From contig NZ_STGD01000005.1 of assembly GCF_005222755.1 (NCBI RefSeq), positions 62,001 to 126,000 on the forward strand: 64,000 nt of DNA. The letters are read 5' to 3'. Both the position numbers and the translations under genes were made by a program. This DNA is from Roseomonas sp. HF4 (lineage in GTDB: Bacteria > Pseudomonadota > Alphaproteobacteria > Acetobacterales > Acetobacteraceae). This document shows positions 36,065 to 45,645 of this stretch, piece by piece; position 1 is the stretch's first letter, and every line of letters starts with the position of its first letter. The notes beneath the pieces are model-generated. The model was given only the letters and a program-made list of their open reading frames with translations. It had not been told where the DNA came from and searched no databases.

Positions 36065-37861
36065 TCAGGACGGGCGGTGCCAGTCCGAGAGCAGCCAGTG
36101 CGTGTTGTCCCAGGCGCTCAGCACAGGCTTGAGCGTGTTGAGGCTGGCGCTGACCGTCGGGCGCTGCACGAGCGGGATGACGTGGTTGCTGCCGACGATC
36201 AGGTCGTTCATGCGGATGAACAGCGCGGCACGCTTCACGGGGTCGAGCTCGCTTTCCGCCTCGCGGTAGATGCGGTCGTATTCCGCGTTCTGCCAGCGGA
36301 CGATGTTGCGGCCCTGCCAGTTGTTCTCCTTCTTTGAGATCTCCCACGACACGTACTGGTTCATGAACAGCTGCGGGTCCGCCTGCGGCATCGTCGTGGT
36401 GTACATCTGCATGTCGGCGAAGAACTTGGTGTAGGTGTCCGGGTTGGCGACATCGGCCGAGAAGAACACCGACGCCGTCACCGACTTCAGGTCAAGGTTG
36501 ATGCCCGCGCGCTGCGCCGACTGCTTGTAGATGGCCTGCGTGCGCTGGCGTGGCGCATTGACGGAGGTCTGGTAGACGAAGCTCAGCCGCACGCCGTCCT
36601 TGGCGCGGATGCCGTCGCCCCCGCGCCGCCAGCCGGCGCGATCCAGGATCTCGTTCGCCTTGGCGATGTTGAACTCGTGGCTGGTGTTGGGCGAACGGAA
36701 GCGCGGCGGATTGTTGAGGAAGTTCGCCGTCGCCGGGCCGCCGCGGCCGTAGATGAATTGCTGCAGCGCGTTGCGGTCGATCAGCAGCGCCATCGCCTCG
36801 CGCACCGCGGGGTCGCGGAAGGCTGGATGCTGCGTGCTGATATGGGCGCGTTCGCCCTCCACTTCCCGGTTCGGGTCGGTGGCGTTGAGTTGCACGAACT
36901 CGACGCTGCCGCCCTCGACGATGTTGATCTTGCCGCGGCCGGCCGCTTCCAGGCGCTGCAGGATCGCGTCCTCGACCTGCATGTTCCAGGCGTAGTCGAA
37001 GTCGCCCGTCTGCAGCACCGCGCGCGCCGCCGAAACAGCGTCGCCGCCGCCCTTGATCTCGATCGTGTCGAAATGCGGCCGGTTGTCCAGGTGGTAGGTC
37101 GGGTTCAGCTCGCCGCGCAGCAAGTCGCCCGGCGCGAAGCTGACGAACCGGTACGGGCCTGTGCCGACGGGCCGGAGATTGGCCGGCGCGTCGCGCGCAT
37201 TGGCGCCGACATAGTCCTTGAACAGGTGCTTCGGGATGATCATCCCGCGCGAGGCGACGAAGGCGTCGGCCCAGAACGGCGTCGGCTGTTCGAACTCGAT
37301 CCGAACCGTATGGTCGTCCACCTTGACGACGTTGATGTCGCGGTAGCTGCCGATGCTGACGGCGGCCGTCGCGGGGTTCTTGCTGTATTCCCAGTTGAAG
37401 ATGACGTCGTCGGCTGTGAAGTCCTGCCCGTCGTGCCACTTCACGCCGCGCTTGAGCTTCCAGGTGACGGAGCGGCCGTCCGCGCGCAGGCCGCCATTCT
37501 CGATCGAGGGGATCTCGGCGGCCAGGACCGGATGCAGCGTGCCGTCCTGGGCCCAGCCGGCCAGCGGCTCGTAGAAGACGCGGCTGGCTTCCTGGTTGGT
37601 GGTGCCGACGGCGAAATGCGGGTTCAGCAGCGTCGCGGCCTGCCAGTACAGGATCTTCAGCGGCCCGCCGCCGCCGCGCCGCGTCGGCGCATAGGCCGGC
37701 ACGGATTGCGCCGCGGCCGGCGCGGCGCCTGCGATGGCCAGGAGCTGCGTGGCCATGGGCGCGGTGAAGCCCACCGCCGCCATGCGCTTGACGAAGCCGC
37801 GCCGCGACAGCCGGCCGGTCTTCACGCGGGCCAGAAGGCCGCGCAGATCATCCTCGGTCAT
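36065..37861 (-). CDS. dppA: Tat-exported peptide/solute-binding protein (SBP family 5)
   Basis: 598 residues. A twin-arginine signal (SRRGFVKRM, then a hydrophobic core to about residue 52) is followed by a family 5 binding protein with YEPLAGW, WKLKRGVKWHDGQDFTADDV and VGTGPYRF, and a C-terminal lobe with FMNQYVSWEI. It captures the ligand for the DppBCDF importer. ATG 37861 is preferred: GGGAGA lies seven bases before it, but only one base before the ATG at 37867. Its promoter region is shared with the divergent amidase. Confidence 0.9.
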   Translation of the reverse strand: MTEDDLRGLLARVKTGRLSRRGFVKRMAAVGFTAPMATQLLAIAGAAPAAAQSVPAYAPTRRGGGGPLKILYWQAATLLNPHFAVGTTNQEASRVFYEPLAGWAQDGTLHPVLAAEIPSIENGGLRADGRSVTWKLKRGVKWHDGQDFTADDVIFNWEYSKNPATAAVSIGSYRDINVVKVDDHTVRIEFEQPTPFWADAFVASRGMIIPKHLFKDYVGANARDAPANLRPVGTGPYRFVSFAPGDLLRGELNPTYHLDNRPHFDTIEIKGGGDAVSAARAVLQTGDFDYAWNMQVEDAILQRLEAAGRGKINIVEGGSVEFVQLNATDPNREVEGERAHISTQHPAFRDPAVREAMALLIDRNALQQFIYGRGGPATANFLNNPPRFRSPNTSHEFNIAKANEILDRAGWRRGGDGIRAKDGVRLSFVYQTSVNAPRQRTQAIYKQSAQRAGINLDLKSVTASVFFSADVANPDTYTKFFADMQMYTTTMPQADPQLFMNQYVSWEISKKENNWQGRNIVRWQNAEYDRIYREAESELDPVKRAALFIRMNDLIVGSNHVIPLVQRPTVSASLNTLKPVLSAWDNTHWLLSDWHRPS

Positions 37862-38029
37862 TGCCATGTCTCCCAGTCTTCGCCTTTCGGCGTTCGATCG
37901 TTGACCTCTGCCAGCCTGCCCGGAAGCCCGGCCCCGCGCCAGAGGCTTCTTGTCGGCAGGGCATCCCCCGCGCCCTGGACATGCCGCGGCGATCGCCGCT
38001 GAATGCCGCCGAAGCAGGCAGGGCAGACG

Positions 38030-39421
38030 ATGACCGCATACTCCCCTCGGGATTTCCATCCTCTCCGGTTCCAGCTCGCGACCACCGCCTTCGCCGGGGG
38101 CACCGACACGCCGCGCGCCTTCCTCGAGCGCTGCCTCGCGACGCTTGCGGAACGGGAACCAGTGGTGCGCGCCTGGGTCGTGCTGAACGAGGCCGCGGCG
38201 CGCGACGCGGCCGATGCCAGCACGGCACGCTGGGCGGCCGGGCGACCGCTCTCGCCGATCGACGGCATGCCGGTCGGCATCAAGGACCTCCTCGAGACGC
38301 GTGACATGCCGACGCAGATGGGCTGCCCGGCCTATCGCGGGAATTTCCCGAAGCGCGACAACGCCGCGGTCTGGGCGCTGCGCGAAGCAGGGGCGGTCAT
38401 CCTCGGCAAGACCGTCACGACCGAACTCGGCGGCGCGCATCCCGGGCCGACCACCAACCCCTTCGACCAGACGCGTACGCCGGGCGGCTCGTCCTCCGGC
38501 TCGGCGGCCGCGGTCGCGGCGCGCATGGTGCCGGCCGCGCTCGGCACGCAGGTCGGCGGCTCGGTGATCCGGCCGTCATCCTACTGCGGCAATGTCGCGC
38601 TGAAGCCGACCCAGGGCGGCATCAACCGCGGCGAACGCCAGGCGACCTCCATGAGCACCACCGGCATCCATGCCGGCAGCATCGAGGACATGTGGCTGGT
38701 CGCGATCGAGATCGGGAAGCGGGCTGGCGGCGACCCCGGCCGCCCTCCCTTGTCCGGCCCGCCGGTGCCGCCGTCGGCCCGCCGCCCCATGGTGCTCGGC
38801 GTCATGGAGACGGAAGGCTGGGCCGCGCTCGACGACGCCAGCCGGTCCGCCTTCGAGCAGGTGGTCGAGCGCCTGCGCGCCCAGGGCGTCACGGTACTGC
38901 GCCGCGCCGAGCACCCGATGCTGGAGGCCTTCGAGGCGTCGCTCATGGGCGTGCAGGCCATGACGAGCGCCATCACGGGCTGGGAGAACCACTGGCTGTT
39001 CCGCAACCTGGTCGCGCAGAACCCGGACGCCATCAGCGCCCGGAGCAAGGCCGTGCTCGCCATGGCCGAGCGCATGACGCCCGAGGACTACCGCCTGCAC
39101 CTGCTCCGCCGCGAGGAGGTCCGCGCACGGCACGCCGCCCTCGCCCCCGTCGTCGATGCGCTGATCGCGCCCGCCTCCCCCGGCCCGGCGCCGGCCTGGT
39201 CGGGCGACGTGCCGGGACAGCCACCGAAGCCGCGTCCGACCGGGGATGCGGTGTTCAACACGCCGTCCTCCGGCATCGGGGCGCCGGCGGTGACGATCCC
39301 GCTCTGCGCCGTCGGCGGCCTGCCGATGGGCATCCAGGTGATGGCGCAGGTGCAGATGGACGCCCATGCCACGGCGATCGCGCGCTGGATGCTCGAGACC
39401 ATCGACCCCGTCGTCGCATGA
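38030..39421 (+). CDS. Amidase (amidase-signature family)
   Basis: 463 residues. The Ser-cisSer-Lys triad segments are present: VGIKDLLETRD (Lys), TPGGSSSGSAAAVAARM and TQVGGSVIRPSSYCGN. It hydrolyses an amide to acid and ammonia. It is divergent from dppA, so the importer and amidase may share regulation, hinting that the transporter brings in the amidase substrate. The following gene overlaps its stop (ATGA). Confidence 0.88.
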   Translation: MTAYSPRDFHPLRFQLATTAFAGGTDTPRAFLERCLATLAEREPVVRAWVVLNEAAARDAADASTARWAAGRPLSPIDGMPVGIKDLLETRDMPTQMGCPAYRGNFPKRDNAAVWALREAGAVILGKTVTTELGGAHPGPTTNPFDQTRTPGGSSSGSAAAVAARMVPAALGTQVGGSVIRPSSYCGNVALKPTQGGINRGERQATSMSTTGIHAGSIEDMWLVAIEIGKRAGGDPGRPPLSGPPVPPSARRPMVLGVMETEGWAALDDASRSAFEQVVERLRAQGVTVLRRAEHPMLEAFEASLMGVQAMTSAITGWENHWLFRNLVAQNPDAISARSKAVLAMAERMTPEDYRLHLLRREEVRARHAALAPVVDALIAPASPGPAPAWSGDVPGQPPKPRPTGDAVFNTPSSGIGAPAVTIPLCAVGGLPMGIQVMAQVQMDAHATAIARWMLETIDPVVA

Positions 39422-40122
39422 CCGCCCCGCCGACCGCGGCCGAGCTGCGCGCGCGCCTCGAGGCGATCCGCGCCGCGCGCGGCGGCTACGTGCTGCCGCA
39501 CCACGGCGCCATGGCGGCCGCCCTGCCCGACCTCCACGCCGCCTACGAGGCGATGTACCGAGCGCTGACGCTGGACGACCACCACCTGTCGCCGCATGCG
39601 AAGGAGGTCGTATGGCTCTGCATCCTCGCGGCCTGCGAGGAACCCGTCGGCACGCACCACCTCCATCGCTTCATGACGACCGGCGGGACCGAGGCCGAGG
39701 CCGCCGCCGTATTCCGCTTGGCGGCCTGGGCGGCCGGCGCCGCGCGCTACGCGACGCTGGACGGCGCCTGGGCGGAGCACCTGCCGGGGCTCGGCTTCGC
39801 GCAGGAATACCGGGACGGCGCGATGGCGCTGCGCGGGCCGCTGCAGGAGGGCACGGCGCGGCTCGCGCTCGTGGGCGCGCAGACGGCGCTCGACCAGGGC
39901 TGGGCGCTGGCCGCCGAGATCGAGGGCGCCTATGCCGCAGGCGTGCCGGAGGTGGAGATCGCGGAGGCGATGAGCCTCGCCATCTGGCCGCGCGGCGTGA
40001 ACCCCTTCGTGCGTGCGACCGAGACCTGGCTGCGGCTGATGCGGGACGGACGGGTGACGCCATCCGCGGCGTTCCGCGCCTGGGCGGAGACGCCGGACCA
40101 GGGGGCGATGGTTCTGAAGTAG
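39418..40122 (+). CDS. Carboxymuconolactone decarboxylase-like protein
   Basis: 234 residues, all-helical, with an AhpD/CMD-like repeat (HAKEVVWLCILAACEE... and EGTARLALVGAQTALDQ). The redox CxxC of AhpD is not present; a THHLHRF cluster sits at the corresponding place. The function is therefore open: a decarboxylase or a non-redox family member. It is translationally coupled to the amidase (ATGA) and is followed by the repeat element. Confidence 0.65.
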   Translation: MTAPPTAAELRARLEAIRAARGGYVLPHHGAMAAALPDLHAAYEAMYRALTLDDHHLSPHAKEVVWLCILAACEEPVGTHHLHRFMTTGGTEAEAAAVFRLAAWAAGAARYATLDGAWAEHLPGLGFAQEYRDGAMALRGPLQEGTARLALVGAQTALDQGWALAAEIEGAYAAGVPEVEIAEAMSLAIWPRGVNPFVRATETWLRLMRDGRVTPSAAFRAWAETPDQGAMVLK

Positions 40123-40220
40123 CGGGGGAGGAGAATCTCCCCCGCACCCCTCGCTTTTTCGTCACCTGGCGCCGGTCTGAAAAGAAGGAGGGGGGATCCG
40201 GGGGGAGCTCACTCCCCCCG
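40122..40220. repeat. Intergenic repeat element, copy 2
   Basis: Terminal hairpins GCGGGGGAG/CTCCCCCGC (40122-40145) and CGGGGGGAG/CTCCCCCCG (40199-40220, loop CTCA), with TGGCGCCGGTC in the middle, as in the copy at 32093. CCCCTC..TTTTTC and GAAAAG..GAGGGG pair across the centre. The second hairpin contains the stop codon of the convergent hydantoinase gene. Confidence 0.6.
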
Positions 40221-42299
40221 ACCCTGCTCCAACGTGACCACCAGGTTCAGCGCCGCGTCGCACACCGCCACCGTCCCCGGTGGCAGCACCAGCGTTGATT
40301 CCCGTTCCTCGACCAGCGCCGGGCCGGACACCGTGTCCCCGGGGCGCAGCCGTGCCCGGTCCACGACCGGCGTGTCCACGAAGCCACCGAAATACGCGGG
40401 CCGCGTGCCCTTGGCCGCGCCCTCCGCGCCGCCACCGGCGGCGCGCGCGAGGTCGAGCCGCGGCACGGGTCCCGCCACGATCACCTGCCAGGACACGCAT
40501 TCGACCGGCAGCGTCGGCTCCGTGCGCCCGTATTGCCGCAGATAGGCCGCCTCGAAGGCGCGGCGCACGCCGTCGCGGTCGCTGGCGGCGAGCGCCGCGG
40601 CAGGAATCGTCGCCTCGACCTGGAAGCCCTGGCCGGCGTAGCGCAGCGCGCCGATCACCGTGGTGGTCGCCTCCGCCGCCGCGACACCGGCCTCGGCCAC
40701 CAGGCGCCGGCCTTCCGCTTCCATGCCGCCAAGCAGCGCGCGCAGCGCATCGAAGTCGATCGTCGCGAGCGCCGCCACCCAGCCGCGCACGAAGGCGAAG
40801 GAGATCGGGGAGGCCAGGAACCCAAAGGCGGAGGCGACGCCCGCGCCGGCGGGCGCGACCATCCGCCCGATGCCGAGCTTGCGGCAGACCTGCGCCGCAT
40901 GGACCGGCCCGGCGCCGCCGATCGGCACCATGGCGAAATCCTCGATGCGGCGTGCCTTTTCCAGCGCATGGATCGCGGCGGCCTGCGCCATGTTGCCGTT
41001 GACCGTGTCGTGCAGGGCCCAGGCGGCCTCGATGACGGACAGGCCGAGCGGCTCGGCGAGGTGCTCGCGGATCGCGCGTTCGGCCGCCGCGACATCGAGC
41101 GCCATGTCGCCGCCGAGGAAAGACCCGGCGCCGAGATAGCCAAGGACGAGGTCAGCATCCGTCACCGTCGGCCGCGTGCCACCGAGGCCGTAGCAGGCGG
41201 GGCCCGGGTCGGAACTGGCGCTTTCCGGCCCTACCTGGATCAGCCCGAGCCGGTCCACCTGCGCGATCGAGCCGCCGCCGGCGCCGATCTCGATCATCTC
41301 GATCACCGGCACCTTGAGCGGCAGGCCGCTGCCCTTGCGGAAGCGGTCGACGCGCGCGACCTCGAAGTCGAGGCTGCGCAGCGGTTCGCCGCCCTCGATC
41401 AGGCAGGCCTTGGCCGTGGTGCCGCCCATGTCGAAGCAGAGCACGTCGCCGGCGCCCGAGGCCGCGCCGAGCAGCGCTGTCGCGCGCACCCCGCCAGCGG
41501 GGCCGGACTGCACCAGGCGGATCGGGTGCGCGGCCGCGGTGCTCGCGGTGACGGTGCCGCCATCCGACAGCATCAGGTAGAGCGGCCCCCGCAACCCGAT
41601 GCCGCGCAGCCCCTCGGCCAGCCGCGTCAGGTAGCGCTGCGCCACCGGCAGCACATAGGCGTTGCAGATGGTGGTCGAGGCGCGCTCGTACTCGCCGATC
41701 TCGGGCACCACGTCGGAGGAGAGGCAGAGCGTGAGGCCCGGCGCCTCCTCGGCGATGATCTCTCCCATGCGGCGTTCATGGGCGGGGTTGCGGAAGGCGT
41801 GCAGGAAGCAGACCGCGACGGCCTGCACGCCGGAGGCCGCCAGCGCGCGCGCCGCCTCCCGCGCCGCGTCCTCGTCCAGCGGCGTGCGGATGGCGCCGTC
41901 CGGCAGGATGCGTTCCGGCACCTCGATGCGGCGGCTGCGCGGCACCAGCGGCTCGGGCACGCGCATGAAGAGGTCGTAGGTGTCGTGGCGGAGCTCCGTG
42001 CCGATCTCGACGACGTCGCGGAAGCCGTCGGTGGTGAACAGGGCCGTCGGCACGCCGCGGCGCTCGATGAGCGCATTGGCGACCAGCGTGGTGCCGTGGA
42101 TGACGTGCGCAACGTGGTCCGGCGCGATGCCGTGCGCGTCGAGCAGTTCGCGGATGCCGGCCAGCACCGCGTCCTCCGGCGCATGCGGCGTGGTCAGCAG
42201 CTTGCCGTTGCGCAGCGACCCGTCGCGGCTGTCGAGCAGCACGAAGTCGGTGAAGGTGCCGCCGATGTCGACGCCGATGCGGAAGGGTGCGGCGGTCAT
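40209..42299 (-). CDS. hyuA: Hydantoinase/oxoprolinase subunit A
   Basis: 696 residues. The ATP-site N-terminus FRIGVDIGGTFTDFVLLD, the HGTTLVANALIER segment, DMGGTTAKACLIEGG and the IGAGGGSIA block are those of the HyuA/OplA ATPase fold. With HyuB it opens a cyclic amide (hydantoin, oxoproline) or acts like acetone carboxylase relatives. It overlaps the hyuB stop by four bases (ATGA). Confidence 0.92.
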   Translation of the reverse strand: MTAAPFRIGVDIGGTFTDFVLLDSRDGSLRNGKLLTTPHAPEDAVLAGIRELLDAHGIAPDHVAHVIHGTTLVANALIERRGVPTALFTTDGFRDVVEIGTELRHDTYDLFMRVPEPLVPRSRRIEVPERILPDGAIRTPLDEDAAREAARALAASGVQAVAVCFLHAFRNPAHERRMGEIIAEEAPGLTLCLSSDVVPEIGEYERASTTICNAYVLPVAQRYLTRLAEGLRGIGLRGPLYLMLSDGGTVTASTAAAHPIRLVQSGPAGGVRATALLGAASGAGDVLCFDMGGTTAKACLIEGGEPLRSLDFEVARVDRFRKGSGLPLKVPVIEMIEIGAGGGSIAQVDRLGLIQVGPESASSDPGPACYGLGGTRPTVTDADLVLGYLGAGSFLGGDMALDVAAAERAIREHLAEPLGLSVIEAAWALHDTVNGNMAQAAAIHALEKARRIEDFAMVPIGGAGPVHAAQVCRKLGIGRMVAPAGAGVASAFGFLASPISFAFVRGWVAALATIDFDALRALLGGMEAEGRRLVAEAGVAAAEATTTVIGALRYAGQGFQVEATIPAAALAASDRDGVRRAFEAAYLRQYGRTEPTLPVECVSWQVIVAGPVPRLDLARAAGGGAEGAAKGTRPAYFGGFVDTPVVDRARLRPGDTVSGPALVEERESTLVLPPGTVAVCDAALNLVVTLEQGRGE

Positions 42300-43918
42300 G
42301 CGCGATACGCCTTGGCGCCGGCCTCGGTGACGTAACCCTGCTCGATGTCGCGCGCGAGCGCCGCGGGGTCGCGCTCCGCGGGTGGTCCCATGCCGCCGCC
42401 GCCCGGCGTCTCGAAGGTGATGCGATCGCCGGGCGCGAGCACGATGCGCGCCTTTGCGGGCACCGGCTTGCCGTTCACCAGGTCGCGCCCGCCGGTCCCG
42501 GCCAGACCGCCGAGGATGCCGCGCGGCGGGTTCTGCACGCGCTCGTGCCGATAGGTCACGGTGACGGGCTTCGGCCCCGTCGCCTCGAAGGTCAGGCGCT
42601 GGGAAAGGCCGCCGCGCATCCGCCCCGCGCCGCCGGAATCCGGGATCAGGCGCTTTTCGGTCAGCAGCATGGGCACGGCGTTCTCGAACTGCTCGACCGG
42701 CTGGGTCGCGACGTTGGACGGGAAGGACAGGCAGGCCGGCCCGTCGCGCATCGGCAGCGCGCCGTGACCACCGTTCATGAAGAACATCCGGACGTAGCGG
42801 CGGCCGTCCGCGTGTTCGCCGGTGAAGTAACAGTTCCAGAGCGGGCTGCCGCTCTCGGCGATCACGCGGGCGGGGATCAGCCGGCCGAGCGCGGCGAGCA
42901 CAAGGATCGGCAGGTAGTGCCCCGTCAGGTGCCGCCCCCAGACCGGCGCGGGCCGGCGGGGGTTCACGATCGAGCCTTCCGGCGCGATCACCGAGATCGG
43001 GCGGAAGCAGCCGTCGTTGTTCGGCGTCTCGGGGTCGAAGGCGCATTTCACCGCGTAGTGCGAATAGGCACGGGAGAAGTTCAGCGGCGAGTTCACCGGC
43101 CGCGCGATCTGCGGGTCGGTGCCGGTGAAGTCGAGCGTCAGCGCATCGCCTTTCACCACGAGCCGCAGGCGGATCGTGACCGGGTGCTCGAAGCCGTCGG
43201 AGGTCACGGCATCCGTCACCTCGCCATCCGGCACGGCGGCGATCGCCTGGCGCATGCTGCGCTCGGACCGCGCGAAGATCTCGGCGGCAAGGTCGTCTAT
43301 GTCGGCGATGCCTTCCTCCGCCACGATGCGCGCGAGGCGGGCCTCAGCCTGCTCGTACACGGCGAACAGCGCGCGGATGTCGCCCAGTGTCTCGTCCGGT
43401 TGGCGCAGATTGGTCTCCAGGAAGGCGATGACGTCCTCGTTCTCGACTCCGGCCTTGAGGATGCGCGCGACCGGGATGGTCAGCCCTTCCTCCCAGGAAT
43501 CGCGGGCCTCGACCGAAGGGGCGCCGCCGATGTCGGTGGAATGGAAGGTGCCGCCGATCCAGGCGGCGATGCGCCCGTCGCGGAAGATCGGCCGGATGGT
43601 CGTGATGTCGTTGAGGTGCCCGGTGCCGAGGTAGCCGTCGTTGCTGATCAGCACGTCGCCGGGCCTGAGGCTCTCGCGCGGGATGCGCGCCAGCATGTGG
43701 CCGAGCGTGACCGGCATGGTGCCGACGAAGGAGGGGACGGAGCGCGAGGACTGCGCGAATTGCCGCCCCGCGCTGTCCATCAGCCCGATCGCCATGTCCC
43801 AGTTGTCGCGCACGACCGAGGAGAAGGAGGTGCGGACGAAGTTCTGCGCCGCCTCGTCCATCAGCCCCGCGATGCGCCGCCAGGCGGAGCCGAGCCGGAG
43901 CGCTGTGAAATCCGCCAT
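42296..43918 (-). CDS. hyuB: Hydantoinase/oxoprolinase subunit B
   Basis: 540 residues of the HyuB family: DNWDMAIGLMDSAGRQFAQS, SVPSFVGTMP, NDGYLGTGHLNDITTIRP and a late SGGAGRMRGGLSQR. It is the catalytic partner of HyuA. It starts seven bases after the TPP-enzyme gene, so the operon runs TPP enzyme, hyuB, hyuA. Confidence 0.92.
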   Translation of the reverse strand: MADFTALRLGSAWRRIAGLMDEAAQNFVRTSFSSVVRDNWDMAIGLMDSAGRQFAQSSRSVPSFVGTMPVTLGHMLARIPRESLRPGDVLISNDGYLGTGHLNDITTIRPIFRDGRIAAWIGGTFHSTDIGGAPSVEARDSWEEGLTIPVARILKAGVENEDVIAFLETNLRQPDETLGDIRALFAVYEQAEARLARIVAEEGIADIDDLAAEIFARSERSMRQAIAAVPDGEVTDAVTSDGFEHPVTIRLRLVVKGDALTLDFTGTDPQIARPVNSPLNFSRAYSHYAVKCAFDPETPNNDGCFRPISVIAPEGSIVNPRRPAPVWGRHLTGHYLPILVLAALGRLIPARVIAESGSPLWNCYFTGEHADGRRYVRMFFMNGGHGALPMRDGPACLSFPSNVATQPVEQFENAVPMLLTEKRLIPDSGGAGRMRGGLSQRLTFEATGPKPVTVTYRHERVQNPPRGILGGLAGTGGRDLVNGKPVPAKARIVLAPGDRITFETPGGGGMGPPAERDPAALARDIEQGYVTEAGAKAYRA

Positions 43919-43925
43919 GTCCCGC

Positions 43926-45545
43926 TCAGCCCCGCATTGCCTCGAGTTGCTTCATGTAGCCCGCCGGATCGACCGTGACGTCGACCAGGGATGGCCCGTC
44001 GGTCGCAAACGCGGCGTCGAGCGCGGCGCGCAGAGCATCCTCGTCAGGGGCGCGGAAACCGCGTGCGCCGAGCCCTTCCGCGACGGCAGCGAAATCCGGC
44101 CGCGCCCAGCGCACGCCCTCGGGCGGCAATTGCCGCTGCTGCTGCTTGATGTCGATGAGCGACAGCGCACCGTCGTTCAACACGATGGTCACCACACGCG
44201 CGCCCACCTCGGCCGCGGTCGCGAGTTCCGCCAGGCACATCATGAGGCCGCCATCGCCCGTGAAGGCCACGGCGCCGCGCGCGGGGTCGTGCAGCGCGGC
44301 GGCGATCCCGGCCGGCAGGGCGAAGCCCATGGAGGCGAGGCCGTTGGAGATCAGCAGGTCGCGCGGCCGCGAACAGGGCCAGAAGGCGGTGGCCGAGAAC
44401 ATGTGCGCGCCGGCATCGACGCTCGCGCGCGGGTCGCGCCCGGCGCGCGCGGCGGCCTCGGCCGCCAGTTGCACGATGCGCGGCGGCGCCACCCCCTGCC
44501 CGCCCGCCGGCCAGGCGAGCGCGCCCAGCATCGCCGCGCGATGCGCGTCGATCTCGCCCGGTGTCCAGGCGCTGCGCGGGGCGCCATCGGCCAGCGCCGC
44601 GGCGATGCGCGCGAGCGGCCCATAGGCACGAGCCGCCGGCGCCGTGTAGTGCACCGGGAAGGGCCGCGCGGCGATCTCGGCGACGGGCGCGCGGTAGCGC
44701 CAGGGCTGCAGGATGAACTCCACCGGATCGACGCCGGCCAGCAGGATCAGGTCGGCCTCGTTCACGCAGGCGGCCTCCAGAGTGCCGCCGGTGAAGATGC
44801 CGACGACCTGCGGATGCGCATCCGGCAGCACGCCCTTGGCCTTGTAGGTAACGAGCACGGGGCAGCCCAACGCCTCGGCCAGCATGCGGAGGTCGGGCGC
44901 GGCTTCGGTCGCCTCGAGCCCCAGCACCAGGACCGGGCGGCGCGCGCCTGCAAGAGCGGCGCGCAGCGCGCCTAGGTCAGGCATCGGCGCCACTGCCGCC
45001 TTCGCGCGCGGCGCGCCCTGCGCCACGCGCTTCGCCGCGGCGGAGGTGAGGTCGAGATGCACGGCGCCGCGCGGATGCGCCTGCGCCGTGTCGAGCAGCG
45101 CCTCGAACGCCGCGGCCGCGTCGCCATCCTCGCAGCGCGCATGTCCCTTCACGAAGGCGGCGGTCGCGCGCTGCTGGTCGAAGACCTGGTGCGTGATCCA
45201 GCGCGTCTGTGCCTCGGTGAAGCCATCCGTCACCAGAACCACCGGCGCGCGCTCGAGCGTCGCGCAGGCGACGCCGTTCGCGGCGTTGAACAGGCCCGGC
45301 CCCTTGGTCGTCAACACCACGCCCGGCGCGCCGGTCAGTTCGGCATCCGCCACCGCCATCATCGCCGCCGACCCTTCGTGCCGGCAAAGCACGAAGCGGA
45401 TCCCCTCCGCATCGCAGCCGCGGATGAGGTCGAGCGAGGAGCCGCCGCCGGGGACGCCCCAGATCCGGCGCGTGCCGCGGCGCGACAGCGCGCGCAGCAC
45501 AAGGTCGGAGGTCGCCGACGCCGTGCCGGCCGCTGCATCGTTCAT
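43926..45545 (-). CDS. Thiamine pyrophosphate-dependent enzyme (acetolactate synthase-like)
   Basis: 539 residues with the three-domain TPP fold: GVPGGGSSLDLIRG and LCRHEGSAAMMAVADAE (catalytic Glu in HEG), a middle DHS-like domain, and GDGGLMMCLAELATAAEVG ... NDGALSLIDIKQQ for TPP-Mg binding. It decarboxylates or ligates a 2-oxoacid. The substrate is unknown; it heads the hydantoinase operon and is divergent from the tctC-type gene. Confidence 0.88.
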   Translation of the reverse strand: MNDAAAGTASATSDLVLRALSRRGTRRIWGVPGGGSSLDLIRGCDAEGIRFVLCRHEGSAAMMAVADAELTGAPGVVLTTKGPGLFNAANGVACATLERAPVVLVTDGFTEAQTRWITHQVFDQQRATAAFVKGHARCEDGDAAAAFEALLDTAQAHPRGAVHLDLTSAAAKRVAQGAPRAKAAVAPMPDLGALRAALAGARRPVLVLGLEATEAAPDLRMLAEALGCPVLVTYKAKGVLPDAHPQVVGIFTGGTLEAACVNEADLILLAGVDPVEFILQPWRYRAPVAEIAARPFPVHYTAPAARAYGPLARIAAALADGAPRSAWTPGEIDAHRAAMLGALAWPAGGQGVAPPRIVQLAAEAAARAGRDPRASVDAGAHMFSATAFWPCSRPRDLLISNGLASMGFALPAGIAAALHDPARGAVAFTGDGGLMMCLAELATAAEVGARVVTIVLNDGALSLIDIKQQQRQLPPEGVRWARPDFAAVAEGLGARGFRAPDEDALRAALDAAFATDGPSLVDVTVDPAGYMKQLEAMRG

Positions 45546-45645
45546 GGCGCGATCTTCGCACCGCCCGCCGCACGCGTGAAGCCGCCCCCGGGTGACGCGC
45601 CGCGCCTGCCGGTCTAGCCTTTCGCGCAACGACGGAGGAACGACC

